Assembly: GCA_028752905.1 (NCBI GenBank)
Contig: JAQNBH010000004.1
Location: 5,576,358 to 5,640,357, forward strand
DNA length: 64,000 nucleotides
Source of the DNA: Cladorhizidae sp. MBARI D1340-BT2
Taxonomy: Eukaryota; Porifera; Demospongiae; Poecilosclerida; Cladorhizidae
Reading direction: 5' to 3'
Part shown: positions 22,359-33,849 of the stretch, piece after piece
Layout of the letters: each line of letters begins with the position of its first letter
Numbering within the stretch: the first letter of the stretch is position 1
Position numbers and translations under genes: made by a program
Notes under the pieces: model-generated
What the model saw: the letters and a program-made list of their open reading frames with translations, nothing else
Told to the model about the DNA's origin: nothing
Databases searched by the model: none

Positions 22359-23015
22359 CCCCTTCTCTCCTCTCTCTCCCCTCTTCACTCCCCTCCTCTC
22401 CCCTTTCCTCCTCTTTCCTCCCTTCTCCCCTCTCCTCTCTCTCTACTCCTCTCCCCTCTCCTCCTCTCCCCTGTCCTCTCCCCTCCCCTCCTCTCCCCTC
22501 CCCCCTCTCCTCTCTCTCCCCTCCTCTCCCCTCTCCTCTCTCTCACCTCCTCTGCCCTCTCCTCTCTCTCACCTCCTCTGCCCTCTCCTCTCTCTCCCCT
22601 CCTCTCCCCTCTCCTCCTCTCCCCTCTCCTCTCCCCTCTCCTCTCCCCTCCTCTCCCCTCTCCTCCTCTCTCCCCTCCTCTCCCCTCTACTCTCTCTCCC
22701 CTCCTCTCCCCTCTACTCTCTCTCCCCTCCTCTCCCCTCCCCCCTCTCCTCTCTCTCCCCTCCTCTCCCCTCTCCTATCTCTCACCTCCTCTGCCCTCTC
22801 CTCTCTCTCCCCTCCTCTCCCCTCTCCTCCTCTCCCCTCTCCTCCTCTCCCCTCTCCTCTCCCCTCCTCTCCCCTCTCCTCCTCTCTCCTCCTCTCCCCT
22901 CTCCTCTCCCCTCCTCTCCCCTCTCCTCCTCTCCCCTCTCCTCCTCTCTCCCCTCCTCTCCCCTCTCCTCCTCTCCCCTCTCCTCCTCCCTTCTCCCCTC
23001 CCCTCGCCTCCTCAG
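22359..23015 (+). repeat. CTC-rich polypyrimidine array ending at a 3' splice site
   Basis: About 650 bases of CTCTCCCCTCCTC-type sequence run directly into CTCAG at 23011-23015, the acceptor of the first visible myosin exon. It is an expanded polypyrimidine tract. The strand asymmetry (almost pure C/T) also favours triplex (H-DNA) formation. Proline/serine/leucine-rich frames across it are artefacts. Confidence 0.9.
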
Positions 23016-23137
23016 TACACACGTGGTATGATGGTGCGCTTGAGGAGAAAGAGGACCAAAGCCGTACAGATTATCATGTCGCACTTTAGACGTTACAAGA
23101 CCAAATCCTTCCTCAACAAAATCATCCTTCTCTTCAA
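23016..23137 (+). CDS. Myo1d-like: Class I myosin exon: IQ (calmodulin-binding) region
   Basis: The acceptor CTCAG (ends 23015) is followed by YTRGMMVRLRRKRTKAVQII, then MSHFRRYKTKSFLNKIILLF. RG-MMV-R fits the second half of an IQ motif (IQxxxRGxxxR), with the IQ itself expected on the preceding, unseen exon. A second, degenerate basic IQ-like helix follows. Such segments bind calmodulin or light chains in the lever arm of myosin-I. The donor is CAA|GTGGGT (GT at 23138-23139), leaving two bases (AA) that join the A opening the next exon to form Lys. The resulting ...LLFKDVKEMPDLGK reads smoothly and matches the lever arm-tail junction of Myo1d/Myo1g. The motor-domain exons are not in the window. 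Confidence 0.8.
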
Positions 23138-23193
23138 GTGGGTGTGGTTAGCTTTAATATTTAATTAGAGAGTCATTCCAGAGTTTCCCCACA
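23138..23193 (+). other. Start of myosin intron 1 (23138-31742)
   Basis: A phase-2 intron of about 8.6 kb opens with GTGGGTG. The donor is acceptable but not strong; an alternative GT at 23142 would leave the next exon out of phase, which supports the choice made here. Confidence 0.7.
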
Positions 23194-23605
23194 TGAGTCG
23201 GTGTTAATGTAAATCATTAGCAGATCAGTGTTAACAGTGTTAATGTAAATCATTAGCAGACCAGTGTTGATGTGAACCATTGAATCAGCATTACTGTAGG
23301 CAGTTTGAATTCAAGAGTTCTTGAATTAGTGTTAAGTGTTAATGGAAATCAGTGACAGAGTATAGTGACTCTTTTGCACTCTCTGGAGTGAGTCGGTGTT
23401 AATGTAAATCATTAGCAGATCAGTGTTATCAGTGTTAATGTAAATCATTAGCAGACCAGTGTTGATGTGAACCATTGAATCAGCATTACTGTAGGAAGTT
23501 TGAATTCAAGAGTTCTTGAATTAGTGTTAAGTGTTAATGGTAATCAGTGACAGAGTATAGTGACTCTTTTGCACTCTCTGGAGTGAATCGATGTTAATGT
23601 TAGCA
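23194..23605. repeat. 195-bp tandem duplication plus partial third copy
   Basis: Copies start TGAGTCGGTGTTAATGTAAA at about 23194 and 23389, with a partial third (TGAATCGATGTTAATG) at about 23584. Inside each there is a shorter ~43-bp repeat around GTGTTAATGTAAATCATTAG. Confidence 0.9.
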
Positions 23606-24200
23606 CTTTGAATTTTTGTGTGAATTAGTCTTAAATTGCGTTATCAGTTTTGATGCGAGTCGTGCTAATGGTGGTGAGGGCCGGTTGACTCAACTAGCAT
23701 TATCCTCTGCTTGTACCAAAACGTAATAGTCCTCGAGTGTGGAGATGTACACCACTCACAGACACTCACACATGTGAAGTTGGAGACAATGCAACGACTC
23801 TTGCGTCGTTCTTCAACATTAGAGAATGTTCGTGCACCATGATTGAGACGCCTGCATGGCGATGGGTTCTGTCCTAGCTACAGCGTATTTCACCTGCGAG
23901 AGACAAGCTATTATAAAGTGACAGCAACTTCACCCAATTAGCATTGTTCCGAGCTGTCCGCCTTGAATGGCCTCCGCTTTTTTCTTGTTTTATTGTGCGA
24001 GGAAGGCTCAAACAGAGGCCCTAAGAGGGCATCTCTCTCTCGGCTAAAGCTCTGTGGCTCCACTGGGTGCTGTAGTGAGTGGGCGTGGGAATGTACCACG
24101 TTAAATCTAAACAGATAAGCCTTAAGAAGGCCTTCATCACTGCTGCATGTATGAGAATGTCCAAGCAGAATCTCCCTGAGTGTCAGCACAGCAACCTCTC
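23606..24200. other. Intronic, no feature seen
   Basis: Unique sequence without convincing coding, repeat or transposon signal. Confidence 0.5.
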
Positions 24201-24570
24201 TCTATATATAACAGTGTTTGTGCATGTCGGTGAGTGTAACTGTACTTGAGATAAAATATGGACAACTTCCATATCCTGTTGGTTCCATTTTTAGAAGGCA
24301 GATTCTAATCACATGTGTGTCTATATATATAACAGTGTTTGCGCATGTGTGTGTGTGTAACCCTGTACTTGAGATAAAATATGGACAACTTCCATATCCC
24401 ATTTTTAAAAGGTAAATGTTTCAGATTCTAATCACATGTGTGTCTATATATATAGCAGTGTTTCTGCACGTGGCTAGGTGTTAATCATGTACTTGAGATA
24501 AAATATGGATATCCTGTTGGTTCCATATTTGAGCCAAATGCTTCAGGCTCTAATCACATGCGTGTGAATA
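24201..24570. repeat. ~119-bp tandem repeat, three copies
   Basis: Each copy carries CTATATATATAACAGTGTTT, then TGTACTTGAGATAAAATATG, then ATTCTAATCACATG. The third copy is more diverged. Confidence 0.85.
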
Positions 24571-24689
24571 TTGCTACGCTCTGCTTTTAATTGGTATCCA
24601 TATCGGTTTACGTTACGACTGATAAAATATGTGTTTGAGGGTGAAGCCAATTAGTCTTGTGTGAAGCCAATTAGTCTTGTGGGAAACCG

Positions 24690-24985
24690 ATTAGCTAAGG
24701 ATAGTTTTTGGATCAAGTCATCATTTAAAAATAATTTTTTATCTAGTATTATATTGTGGAGTGTCGTAGGAGGAGTGCGTGCGAGCGGATATATGTTTCC
24801 AGGCATGTCCAGTAATCCAAGCCAATTCCTCTCAGTATTAGCTAAGGATAGTCTTTGGATCGAGTCATCATTTAAAAATAATTTTTTATCTAGTATTATA
24901 TTGCGGAGTGTCGTAGGGGGAGTGCGTGCGAGCGGATGTATGTTTCCAGGCATGTCCAGTAATCCAAGCCAATTCCTCTCAGTAG
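24690..24985. repeat. 147-bp tandem duplication
   Basis: Two near-identical copies begin TTAGCTAAGGATAG (about 24691 and 24838) and end AAGCCAATTCCTCTCAGTA. The head of the first copy is preceded by a small GTGAAGCCAATTAGTCTTGT duplication at 24641-24680. Confidence 0.9.
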
Positions 24986-25294
24986 CAGTTATGACGATCT
25001 TGAATCTACATTTGTCTTGCTCCAGCAATCAAATTATATCAAGGCAGCTTGTTAGCAATACTAAACCATCCATGATTTTATATCCTAATCGCGGTTTCTG
25101 TTCTGTAGTTTCAAGCTCCTTTCTCCCAGGATGCTTGCAGCAATTCACGTGTAAAACTACAGTGCTAGATGGTGACGAAAGATGACACCAATAGGCTTGG
25201 CTGCCGGCTAACCATAGCAACTGGCAGCAGTAGGTGCCAGTCATTATAAACACAGGCAGCTATAGGAGCAACTGCTAGCAGTCTTGTAGTACCA

Positions 25295-28200
25295 CCAAGC
25301 CTGCCAAAACCATGCAGCTCTAGGCTACTGAGCATGGGCAAGACTCTAAACCCTCCAAAACCATGCAGCTCTAGGCTACTGAACATGGGCAAGACTCTAA
25401 ACCCTCCAAAACCATGCAGTTCTATGCTACTGAGCATGGGCAAGACTCTAAACCCACCAAAACCATGCAGCTCTAGGCTACTGAGCATGGGCAAGACTCT
25501 AAACCCACCAAAACCATGCAGCTCTAGGCTACTGAACATGGGCAAGACTCTAAACCCTCCAAAACCATGCAGCTCTAGGCTACTGAACATGGGCAAGACT
25601 CTAAACCCACCAAAACCATGCAGCTCTAGGCTACTGAGCATGGGCAAGACTCTAAACCCACCAAAACCATGCAGCTCTAGGCTACTGAACATGGGCAAGA
25701 CTCTAAACCCTCCAAAACCATGCAGTTCTATGCTACTGAGCATGGGCAAGACTCTAAACCCACCAAAACCATGCAGCTCTAGGCTACTGAGCATGGGCAA
25801 GACTCTAAACCCACCAAAACCATGCAGCTCTAGGCTACTGAGCATGGGCAAGACTCTAAACCCACCAAAACCATGCAGCTCTAGGCTACTGAGCATGGGC
25901 AAGACTCTAAACCCACCAAAACCATGCACTACTGAGCATGGGCAAGACTCTAAACCCACCAAAACCATGCAGCTCTAGGCTACTGAGCATGGGCAAGACT
26001 CTAAAACCACCAAAACCATGCCTACTGAGCATGGGCAAGACTCTAAACCCACCAAAACCATGCAGCTCTAGGCTACTGAGCATGGGCAAGACTCTAAACC
26101 CACCAAAACCATGCAGCTCTAGGCTACTGAACATGGGCAAGACTCTAAACCCTCCAAAACCATGCAGTTCTATGCTACTGAGCATGGGCAAGACTCTAAA
26201 CCCACCAAAACCATGCAGCTCTAGGCTACTGAGCATGGGCAAGACTCTAAACCCACCAAAACCATGCAGCTCTAGGCTACTGAACATGGGCAAGACTCTA
26301 AACCCTCCAAAACCATGCAGTTCTATGCTACTGAGCATGGGCAAGACTCTAAACCCACCAAAACCATGCAGCTCTAGGCTACTGAGCATGGGCAAGACTC
26401 TAAACCCACCAAAACCATGCAGATCTAGGCTACTGAGCATGGGCAAGACTCTAAACCCACCAAAACCATGCAGCTCTAGGCTACTGAGCATGGGCAAGAC
26501 TCTAAACCCACCAAAACCATGCACTACTGAGCATGGGCAAGACTCTAAACCCACCAAAACCATGCAGCTCTAGGCTACTGAGCATGGGCAAGACTCTAAA
26601 ACCACCAAAACCATGCCTACTGAGCATGGGCAAGACTCTAAACCCACCAAAACCATGCAGCTCTAGGCTACTGAGCATGGGCAAGACTCTAAACCCACCA
26701 AAACCAGCAGCTCTAGGCTACTGAGCATGGGCAAAGACTCTAAACCCACCAAAACCATGCAGCTCTGGGCCACTGAGCATGGGCAAGACTCTAAACCCAC
26801 CAAAACCATGCAGTTCTAGGCTACTGAGCATGGGCAAGACTCTAAACCCACCAAAACCATGCAGCTCTGGGCCACTGAGCATGGGCAAGACTCTAAACCC
26901 TCCAAAACCATGCAGTTCTAGGCTACTGAGCATGGGCAAGACTCTAAACCCTCCAAAACCATGCAGCTCTAGGCTACTGAGCATGGGCAAGACTCTAAAC
27001 CCACCAAAACCATGCACTACTGAGCATGGGCAAGACTCTAAACCCACCAAAACCATGCAGCTCTAGGCTACTGAGCATGGGCAAGACTCTAAAACCACCA
27101 AAACCATGCAGCTCTAGGCTACTGAGCATGGGCAAGACTCTAAACCCACCAAAACCATGCACTACTGAGCATGGGCCAGACTCTAAACCCACCAAAACCA
27201 TGCAGCTCTAGGCTACTGACCATGGGCAAGACTCTAAACCCTCCAAAACCATGCAGCTCTAGGCTACTGAGCATGGGCAAGACTCTAAACCCACCAAAAC
27301 CATGCAGCTCTGGGCCACTGAGCATGGGCAAGACTCTAAACCCTCCAAAACCATGCAGTTCTAGGCTACTGAGCATGGGCAAGACTCTAAACCCACCAAA
27401 ACCATGCAGCTCTAGGCTACTGAGCATGGGCAAGACTCTAAACCCACCAAAACCATGCAGCTCTAGGCTACTGAACATGGGCAAGACTCTAAACCCTCCA
27501 AAACAATGCAGCTCTAGGCTACTGAACATGGGCAAGACTCTAAACCCTCCAAAACCATGCAGTTCTAGGCTACTGAGCATGGGCAAGACTCTAAACCCAC
27601 CAAAACCATGCAGCTCTAGGCTACTGAGCATGGGCAAGACTCTAAACCCACCAAAACCATGCAGTTCTATGCTACTGAGCATGGGCAAGACTCTAAACCC
27701 ACCAAAACCATGCAGCTCTAGGCTACTGAGCATGGGCAAGACTCTAAACCCACCAAAACCATGCAGCTCTAGGCTACTGAACATGGGCAAGACTCTAAAC
27801 CCTCCAAAACCATGCAGTTCTATGCTACTGAGCATGGGCAAGACTCTAAACCCACCAAAACCATGCAGCTCTAGGCTACTGAGCATGGGCAAGACTCTAA
27901 ACCCACCAAAACCATGCAGCTCTAGGCTACTGAGCATGGGCAAGACTCTAAACCCACCAAAACCATGCAGCTCTAGGCTACTGAGCATGGGCAAGACTCT
28001 AAACCCACCAAAACCATGCAGCTCTAGGCTACTGAGCATGGGCAAGACTCTAAACCCACCAAAACCATGCAGATCTAGGCTACTGAGCATGGGCAAGACT
28101 CTAAACCCACCAAAACCATGCAGCTCTAGGCTACTGAGCATGGGCAAGACTCTAAACCCACCAAAACCATGCACTACTGAGCATGGGCAAGACTCTAAAC

Positions 28201-29237
28201 CCACCAAAACCATGCAGCTCTAGGCTACTGAGCATGGGCAAGACTCTAAAACCACCAAAACCATGCCTACTGAGCATGGGCAAGACTCTAAACCCACCAA
28301 AACCATGCAGCTCTAGGCTACTGAGCATGGGCAAGACTCTAAACCCACCAAAACCAGCAGCTCTAGGCTACTGAGCATGGGCAAAGACTCTAAACCCACC
28401 AAAACCATGCAGCTCTGGGCCACTGAGCATGGGCAAGACTCTAAACCCACCAAAACCATGCAGTTCTAGGCTACTGAGCATGGGCAAGACTCTAAACCCA
28501 CCAAAACCATGCAGCTCTGGGCCACTGAGCATGGGCAAGACTCTAAACCCTCCAAAACCATGCAGTTCTAGGCTACTGAGCATGGGCAAGACTCTAAACC
28601 CTCCAAAACCATGCAGCTCTAGGCTACTGAGCATGGGCAAGACTCTAAACCCACCAAAACCATGCACTACTGAGCATGGGCAAGACTCTAAACCCACCAA
28701 AACCATGCAGCTCTAGGCTACTGAGCATGGGCAAGACTCTAAAACCACCAAAACCATGCAGCTCTAGGCTACTGAGCATGGGCAAGACTCTAAACCCACC
28801 AAAACCATGCACTACTGAGCATGGGCCAGACTCTAAACCCACCAAAACCATGCAGCTCTAGGCTACTGACCATGGGCAAGACTCTAAACCCTCCAAAACC
28901 ATGCAGCTCTAGGCTACTGAGCATGGGCAAGACTCTAAACCCACCAAAACCATGCAGCTCTGGGCCACTGAGCATGGGCAAGACTCTAAACCCTCCAAAA
29001 CCATGCAGTTCTAGGCTACTGAGCATGGGCAAGACTCTAAACCCACCAAAACCATGCAGCTCTAGGCTACTGAGCATGGGCAAGACTCTAAACCCACCAA
29101 AACCATGCAGCTCTAGGCTACTGAGCATGGGCAAGACTCTAAACCCACCAAAACCATGCAGCTCTAGGCTACTGAGCATGGGCAAGACTCTAAACCCACC
29201 AAAACCATGCAGATCTAGGCTACTGAGCATGGGCAAG
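25295..29237. repeat. 51-bp minisatellite, about 77 copies, with internal block duplication
   Basis: The unit contains CTCTAGGCTACTGAGCATGG, GCAAGACTCTAAACCCACCA and AAACCATGCAG. Variants (GAACATG, TTCTATGC, CTGGGCCACTG, shortened CATGCACTACTG and CATGCCTACTG) occur in repeating orders. The 51-base period is a multiple of three, hence long spurious frames on both strands (MGKTLNPPKPCSSRLLS and MLSSLELHGFGGFRVLP). The array lies inside myosin intron 1 and ends abruptly in TATATATATATACTAGC. Confidence 0.97.
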
Positions 29238-29580
29238 ATTCATCCTACATATATATATATACTAGCTGATACCCGCAGAGACTCTGCAGTTCCTTGCACA
29301 CACACAAGTGCATAATAGATATATATATAATTGATATATCCATCTCCTTTTTTTCTACCCACATAACTTGTATTCAATAAATCCAAAAATGTTGTACCTG
29401 AAGATGTTCCAGTGCATGGCCACGACATATTGTTGCAGAGAGCATTGGTAGCGTGGTGACGTGCACTCAAGCTAGCCAATCAGAATTGGGTAAAGATGGC
29501 CCTTCAATGACTTGAGCGGCCAGCTCATTTACAGAACAAAAAATTAAGCCAAAGGCAGCCACTTGACAGCACTATGTGCA
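29238..29580. other. Intronic, no gene seen
   Basis: Begins with a TATATA run and ACTAGCTGATACCCGC, a phrase that resembles ends of dispersed invertebrate repeats. I cannot assign it further. Confidence 0.4.
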
Positions 29581-29583
29581 TGT

Positions 29584-29830
29584 GGACTAGAGCAACCAGC
29601 ACGGGCTAGAGCAACCAGCACGGGCTAGAGCAACCAGCACGGGCTAGAGCAACCAGCACGGGCTAGAGCCAGGGCTTGAGGGAGGCATGGCTGATCCCTG
29701 ACTGACTCTGGCCAGTGCTTGAGGGAGGCATGGCTGATTCCTGACTGACTCTGGCCAGTGCTTGAGGGAGGCATGGCTGATTCCTGACTGACTCTGGCAG
29801 TGAGGCATGGCTGATCCTTGAGTGACTTTG
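29584..29830. repeat. 19-bp x4 and ~43-bp x3-4 short tandem repeats
   Basis: GGGCTAGAGCAACCAGCAC repeats four times (about 29590-29665). Units of GCTTGAGGGAGGCATGGCTG plus ATTCCTGACTGACTCTGG repeat three to four times up to about 29830. Confidence 0.9.
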
Positions 29831-29954
29831 ACTATAATAATTATTATGATGATCCTGTTGATGATCCTGTTGTAGTTTTTATTTATTTAAGGAAAGAGGA
29901 AAGATATTAAATGTATTAAAAATAAATAAATTATTGTTGTAGTTGTTGCTGTAA

Positions 29955-30030
29955 TTAACAACTTTCTCGATAATCAAATTTACTCACCCAACGTGGCTAG
30001 ATGCTCCAGCCTTCATCAAGAATTTATTAT
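29955..30030 (-). mobile_element. Degenerate copy of the dispersed end fragment
   Basis: CGATAATCAAATTTACTCAC, then CCAACGTGGCTAGATGCTCC, then AGCCTTCATCAAGAAT follows the same order as the copies at 17026 and 60376 but is more diverged. It abuts an (ATT)n tract, as copy 1 also follows an AAT run. Confidence 0.4.
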
Positions 30031-30043
30031 TAATACCATTATT

Positions 30044-30165
<122 letters not shown>

Positions 30166-30930
30166 AATTAGTTTGTCAATGTCTGCCACAAACAGTGCTC
30201 AATGCTAAGTGGAGCTGATATTTTTTTAACTGGCTGGTTCTTCATGCATAAGCAACCATCAGACGATGAGGAACTGAGATGAGAGATGGGTCCATATGAG
30301 GTGGAATGGTGGATATGTAGATGGGGTGATCGACAGTTTGGCAGATGGGGTCATATAGACCACCTCTCATATAAGTTCCTCATTGTCCCTGTTGATGGCT
30401 TACGCATGAAACTAGGACCAGCCAATTCCTAAATTGTCACCTAATAAAATGAAGTGCATCCACAATAATCACTATTATTATTATTATGACGTGAAGGAAG
30501 ACCCTGACTGTTATGGGATTAGCCCTGAGGAGTATTCCTTCACTGCTGATTGGATTGCTATTAGTGGTGTGTGTAGTGTGTATAAAGGAAGTACCTCCCT
30601 CTTGTCTACCCGGCACTCACAAGCAGCGGCTGTACCAGGAATTAGTAGTACCCAGCTCTCAATTAGATGAGCTAATGCGGTGTGCAGCTGTCGCAACTGA
30701 TGGGATTTTCAACGTTTCTGCTGTTCCTAGTTAATTAATGGCTGCTCTGAGGACCTAGTATCTCATGATGTAATCCATGCAAGCGAATGACTGATTATTT
30801 GCTCATCAAGAGCAGTAATTGTTTTTAAAATATTTTACACCAATTATACCAAGTAACAGTGTTGATTGGCAGTCTTTCTTGAAGGCCACATATGTGGGTG
30901 GCACTTCATTGCTGGCACTTGGAGCTTTGT
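30166..30930. other. Intronic; a coding-like stretch at about 30570-30734
   Basis: In one forward frame 30588-30734 reads KEVPPSCLPGTHKQRLYQEL, then VVPSSQLDELMRCAAVAT and a stop. Residue composition looks protein-like, but no family is recognised. The myosin exons on either side are already in phase with each other, so it is not needed for that gene. It may be a fragment of another gene or chance. Confidence 0.2.
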
Positions 30931-30934
30931 GGGT

Positions 30935-31200
30935 GGGAATAAGGGGTTAATTATACAGGGGCGAGTAATTATGTGGCATGGTTAAAATGTTAAGAGGGCG
31001 AGGGCCGTAATTATTCAGGAGGTGATTGGGGTTAAAATTATGCAGGGAAGGTTGCATGAGTGAGTTTTAATTATGCTGGGGGCTTGAATGTTGATGGGGG
31101 AGTATAACTATGCAGGGGGCTTGAATGATTAATGAGGGGGTTAAACTGTGCAGGGAACTTGAAATTTGAAATTTGAGGGAGGTTTTTTAAGATTATTATT
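30935..31200. repeat. Degenerate ~45-bp G-rich repeats
   Basis: AATTATGCAGGGGG-type phrases alternate with GGGTTAA / TTGAATG phrases about six times with substantial divergence, an old tandem array. Confidence 0.6.
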
Positions 31201-31566
31201 GTGCAGGGGAGTAGAATGTGCGGAGAGCCGAGCACATTATTGATAATGGTTGCAACGAAGTATAGTTGGTGGGTTCATTGAGTGTGTGTGTGTGGGAATA
31301 TTTGGTGGGAATGGTGGGAGATGCTTGTGGACCAAGTGTCAGCTGTTCTTGCTAGTTTAGTAGCGTATCAGGGCAAGGCATGGTCTGCATTCCTCTGCTA
31401 ATTATTTCAGGATGTGAGGAAGTGCATGAAGCCAGTGGAGAGGTGTGTGGGTTTGTTGCTGAGCGTAGTGGAGCAGGTGTCTTCCTCAGCTCAAATTCTG
31501 TGCAACACATGTTGTTGACTGTATGTGTCGAGTCATCCTGGGAACAGTTGTAGCAATTATACCTGT

Positions 31567-31742
31567 TGCCTCATCCTCTCTATCTTCTCCCCCACACTCC
31601 TCACCCCCTCCTCATCCTCTCTATCTTCTCCCCCACACTCCTCCCTCCTCATCCTCTCTATCTTCTCCCCCACACTCCTCCCTCCTCATCCTCTCTATCT
31701 TCTCCCTCACACTCCCACTCCCTCCTCATCCTCTCCACACAG
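31567..31742 (+). repeat. ~33-bp pyrimidine-rich tandem repeat ending at a 3' splice site
   Basis: Units of CCTCATCCTCTCTATCTTCT plus CCCCCACACTCCT repeat about five times and run into CACACAG (AG at 31741-31742), the acceptor of the next myosin exon. The repeat has thus amplified the polypyrimidine tract of this intron. Confidence 0.9.
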
Positions 31743-31844
31743 AGATGTGAAGGAGATGCCTGACCTTGGTAAGAGTGTGCAATGGCCTGAAGCTCCTCCT
31801 GTGTTAACCAACTTCCTCAGCTATGCCATGCAAATCCACTGCAG
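31743..31844 (+). CDS. Myo1d-like: Class I myosin exon: IQ-to-TH1 linker
   Basis: After the shared Lys codon it reads DVKEMPDLGKSVQWPEAPPV, then LTNFLSYAMQIHC. The pattern V-x-M-x-x-x-G-K-x-V-x-W-P-x-x-P-x-V-L followed by an amphipathic helix is characteristic of the segment linking the IQ region to the tail in Myo1d/Myo1g-type myosins. Acceptor CACACAG and donor GCAG|GTAAAC (GT at 31845-31846) are both good. The exon starts and ends with split codons (A completing Lys; AG completed by G of the next exon to give Arg), and both phases agree with the neighbours. Confidence 0.88.
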
Positions 31845-32325
31845 GTAAACACACTACACACACACACACACACACACACACATGTGCGACATTTTGTGTT
31901 GTAAACAGCACTAGGTATAAAATGCTGTGAACGTATGTTGCTAAGCATGACCAGTTGGCAAGATAATTGCCGCTTAATACCAACCATCTGCTCCAGCAAG
32001 CAGTGGCCATCAGAACCCGCATGGATTGTTGACTGTGACAGGCAGGGGCGGGGGACAATTGGTGACGGTGAACAGTTGCAGCGGAACCTGGAGGGTATCA
32101 TACTTGCACAGCACATGCACAAATATATTTGGTTGCTTAGCAACGGAAGAAGCGCTGACTCTCGAGAAGGAGGAGACATAGTCGCGGTCGATGCTTAAAT
32201 AAAGGCTAAACCTTCAGTCAAGTATGTGCTTAACAAACGGATGTGCTCTGATACAGATAATCCATTCAGTATCACATTCCTTTAGTACACTGTATCCTCT
32301 GCTGCTAGTGGTGGAATGCATTTAA
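31845..32325. other. Start of myosin intron 2 (31845-46739)
   Basis: A phase-2 intron of about 14.9 kb. It begins GTAAACACAC and contains a (CA)n run at 31856-31880. No other feature seen before the MITE at 32326. Confidence 0.6.
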
Positions 32326-32602
32326 AGGCTGGTACACGACATGACCCTGGCCGAGTGTTGCGTGTTGTTGATTGACCTTTGACCCTATTCATCTCGAACC
32401 ACGCTCAACAAAGATGGCCACGTGATAGGTCTGATTGGTCCAACGCTGCGTTTCAGATGCTAGATTTGAAAAAAGTTCTAAACCAGTGTCTGAAATGCAG
32501 CATCGGACCAATCAGTGTCCATCTTTGTTGAGTGTGATTCGAGGATCAAAGGTCAATTGACAACATGCAACGCTCGGCCAGCGTTGTGTTGTTAACCAGC
32601 CT
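32326..32602. mobile_element. MITE with long inverted repeats, TAA target duplication (PIF/Harbinger-like)
   Basis: The 277-bp element begins AGGCTGGTACACGACATGAC and ends with the inverted match (GTTAACCAGCCT). The arms remain alignable inward for over 100 bases: CGAGTGTTGCGTGTTG against CAACATGCAACGCTCG, TTGACCTTTGA, CTCAACAAAGATGG, GATTGGTCC. TAA at 32323-32325 and 32603-32605 gives a 3-bp TWA-type duplication, which is the PIF/Harbinger signature. There is no coding capacity. Confidence 0.8.
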
Positions 32603-33366
32603 TAAGTGTGTCATACGGTTGGGGGGGAGGGGATATCCTCTGACAGAAATTCACCCCCCCCCCCCCCCCCCACGACCAGGCAAGTATCACTAGTATATAC
32701 TAGCGTGTAATGTGTCACTTTTTGTCATCTTGAGAACCTCCAAGATTTCTTCAAAGGGAACATCACTCAGTTCTGGTCTTTCTACCTTCCACTTACTGGT
32801 GTTGTCTTTGTAATAGCAGAGGGATCCAAGAAAATAACTTCAGGAACACCTTCCCTTTCCCCATCACAGTTATAGTCATACACACATATATATATAAGGC
32901 TGCTAATGGCCTGGTAGTGCTTACACTTGCTGTTTATCACTCGATCTTGTTGGGGGCCTTCTTGTTTGTGCTAGCAATAATTGGAGTTCTCCCCATCCCG
33001 CCCCCTCCCTTTCTTGGCCTGATGAGATTAGGTTATTGGCTGGGAAGTAGTAGTAGTTCACGTAATGTCATTAGACAGCCATAGAAATTCAGTCACATAT
33101 GCCACCAGTGTGTTCATGATAATTAACTGGCTATCCTCCTGTGGGGTCCTGGCTGGCTATCCTCCTGTGGGGTCCTGGCTATCCTCCTGTGGGGTTCTGG
33201 CTATCCTACTCCTGTGGGGTCCTGGCTATGAGTCCTGGCTATCCTGTGTAATTAGTGCCAAAAGTGCAGTTGTGACACACACACACACACACACACACAT
33301 CCTATCAGAACATATACCCCCCCCCCCCCCCCCCCCAAATAAATACCCCCCCATGCCAATTACCCA
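32603..33366. other. Intronic; short repeats and homopolymer runs
   Basis: Poly-C at about 32655-32671 and 33318-33337, a (CA)n at 33277-33299, and about four units of GGCTATCCTCCTGTGGGGTCCT at 33129-33235. No gene seen. Confidence 0.6.
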
Positions 33367-33629
33367 CTAGGACATATCCCCCCATCAAAAAAAATATAAA
33401 TCTGGGAAAAATGGGGGAAATGGGAATGGGGGAAATGGGAAATAAAATGTATAAGGTTTAGGGCTGGGGCTAGGGCTAGGGCAATAAAATCCCAGCTTTC
33501 ATTCTAAAATCCTAAATGTTATAGTATTTATGGAGTGGGTAAATGTCCAGGGGGTATTTGGCACGGGGTGGGTATTTGTCCAGGGGGTAATTGTCCGTGT
33601 TTTTTTTGTCCAGGGGGTATATGTCCTAG
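33367..33629. mobile_element. MITE-like element with ~17-bp inverted ends
   Basis: CTAGGACATATCCCCCC at 33367 is mirrored by GGGGGTATATGTCCTAG ending at 33629. Subterminal GTCCAGGGGGTA phrases repeat three to four times on the right. ACCCA lies next to both ends but offset by one base on the right, so the target duplication is uncertain. Confidence 0.5.
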
Positions 33630-33849
33630 AACCCACACACATATAGTCCAGTGCAGGTATTGTGTGCAATGCACTCTGACCTTGCCACTAGTGATATTGC
33701 TTGGGAAATGTGGTCAGATTCTGCCCAGTGCTATTGTTAAAAACTTACCATTGCAGGATCAATGTAGTATTTTGTCATGTGATAAGGGCAGGCTACAATA
33801 GCTTAGCTTCAGTCATCCCATATAACCCATTATCTAGTACTGAATGACT

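Noticed and set aside
22316..23015. Pro/Ser/Leu-rich frame fused to the IQ exon
   Set aside because: The pyrimidine tract is intronic; the protein-like part starts exactly after the CAG acceptor at 23015.
25165..29315. Long frames on both strands (GKTLNPPKPCSSRLLS, SLELHGFGGFRVLP repeats)
   Set aside because: 51-bp tandem repeat artefact within an intron.
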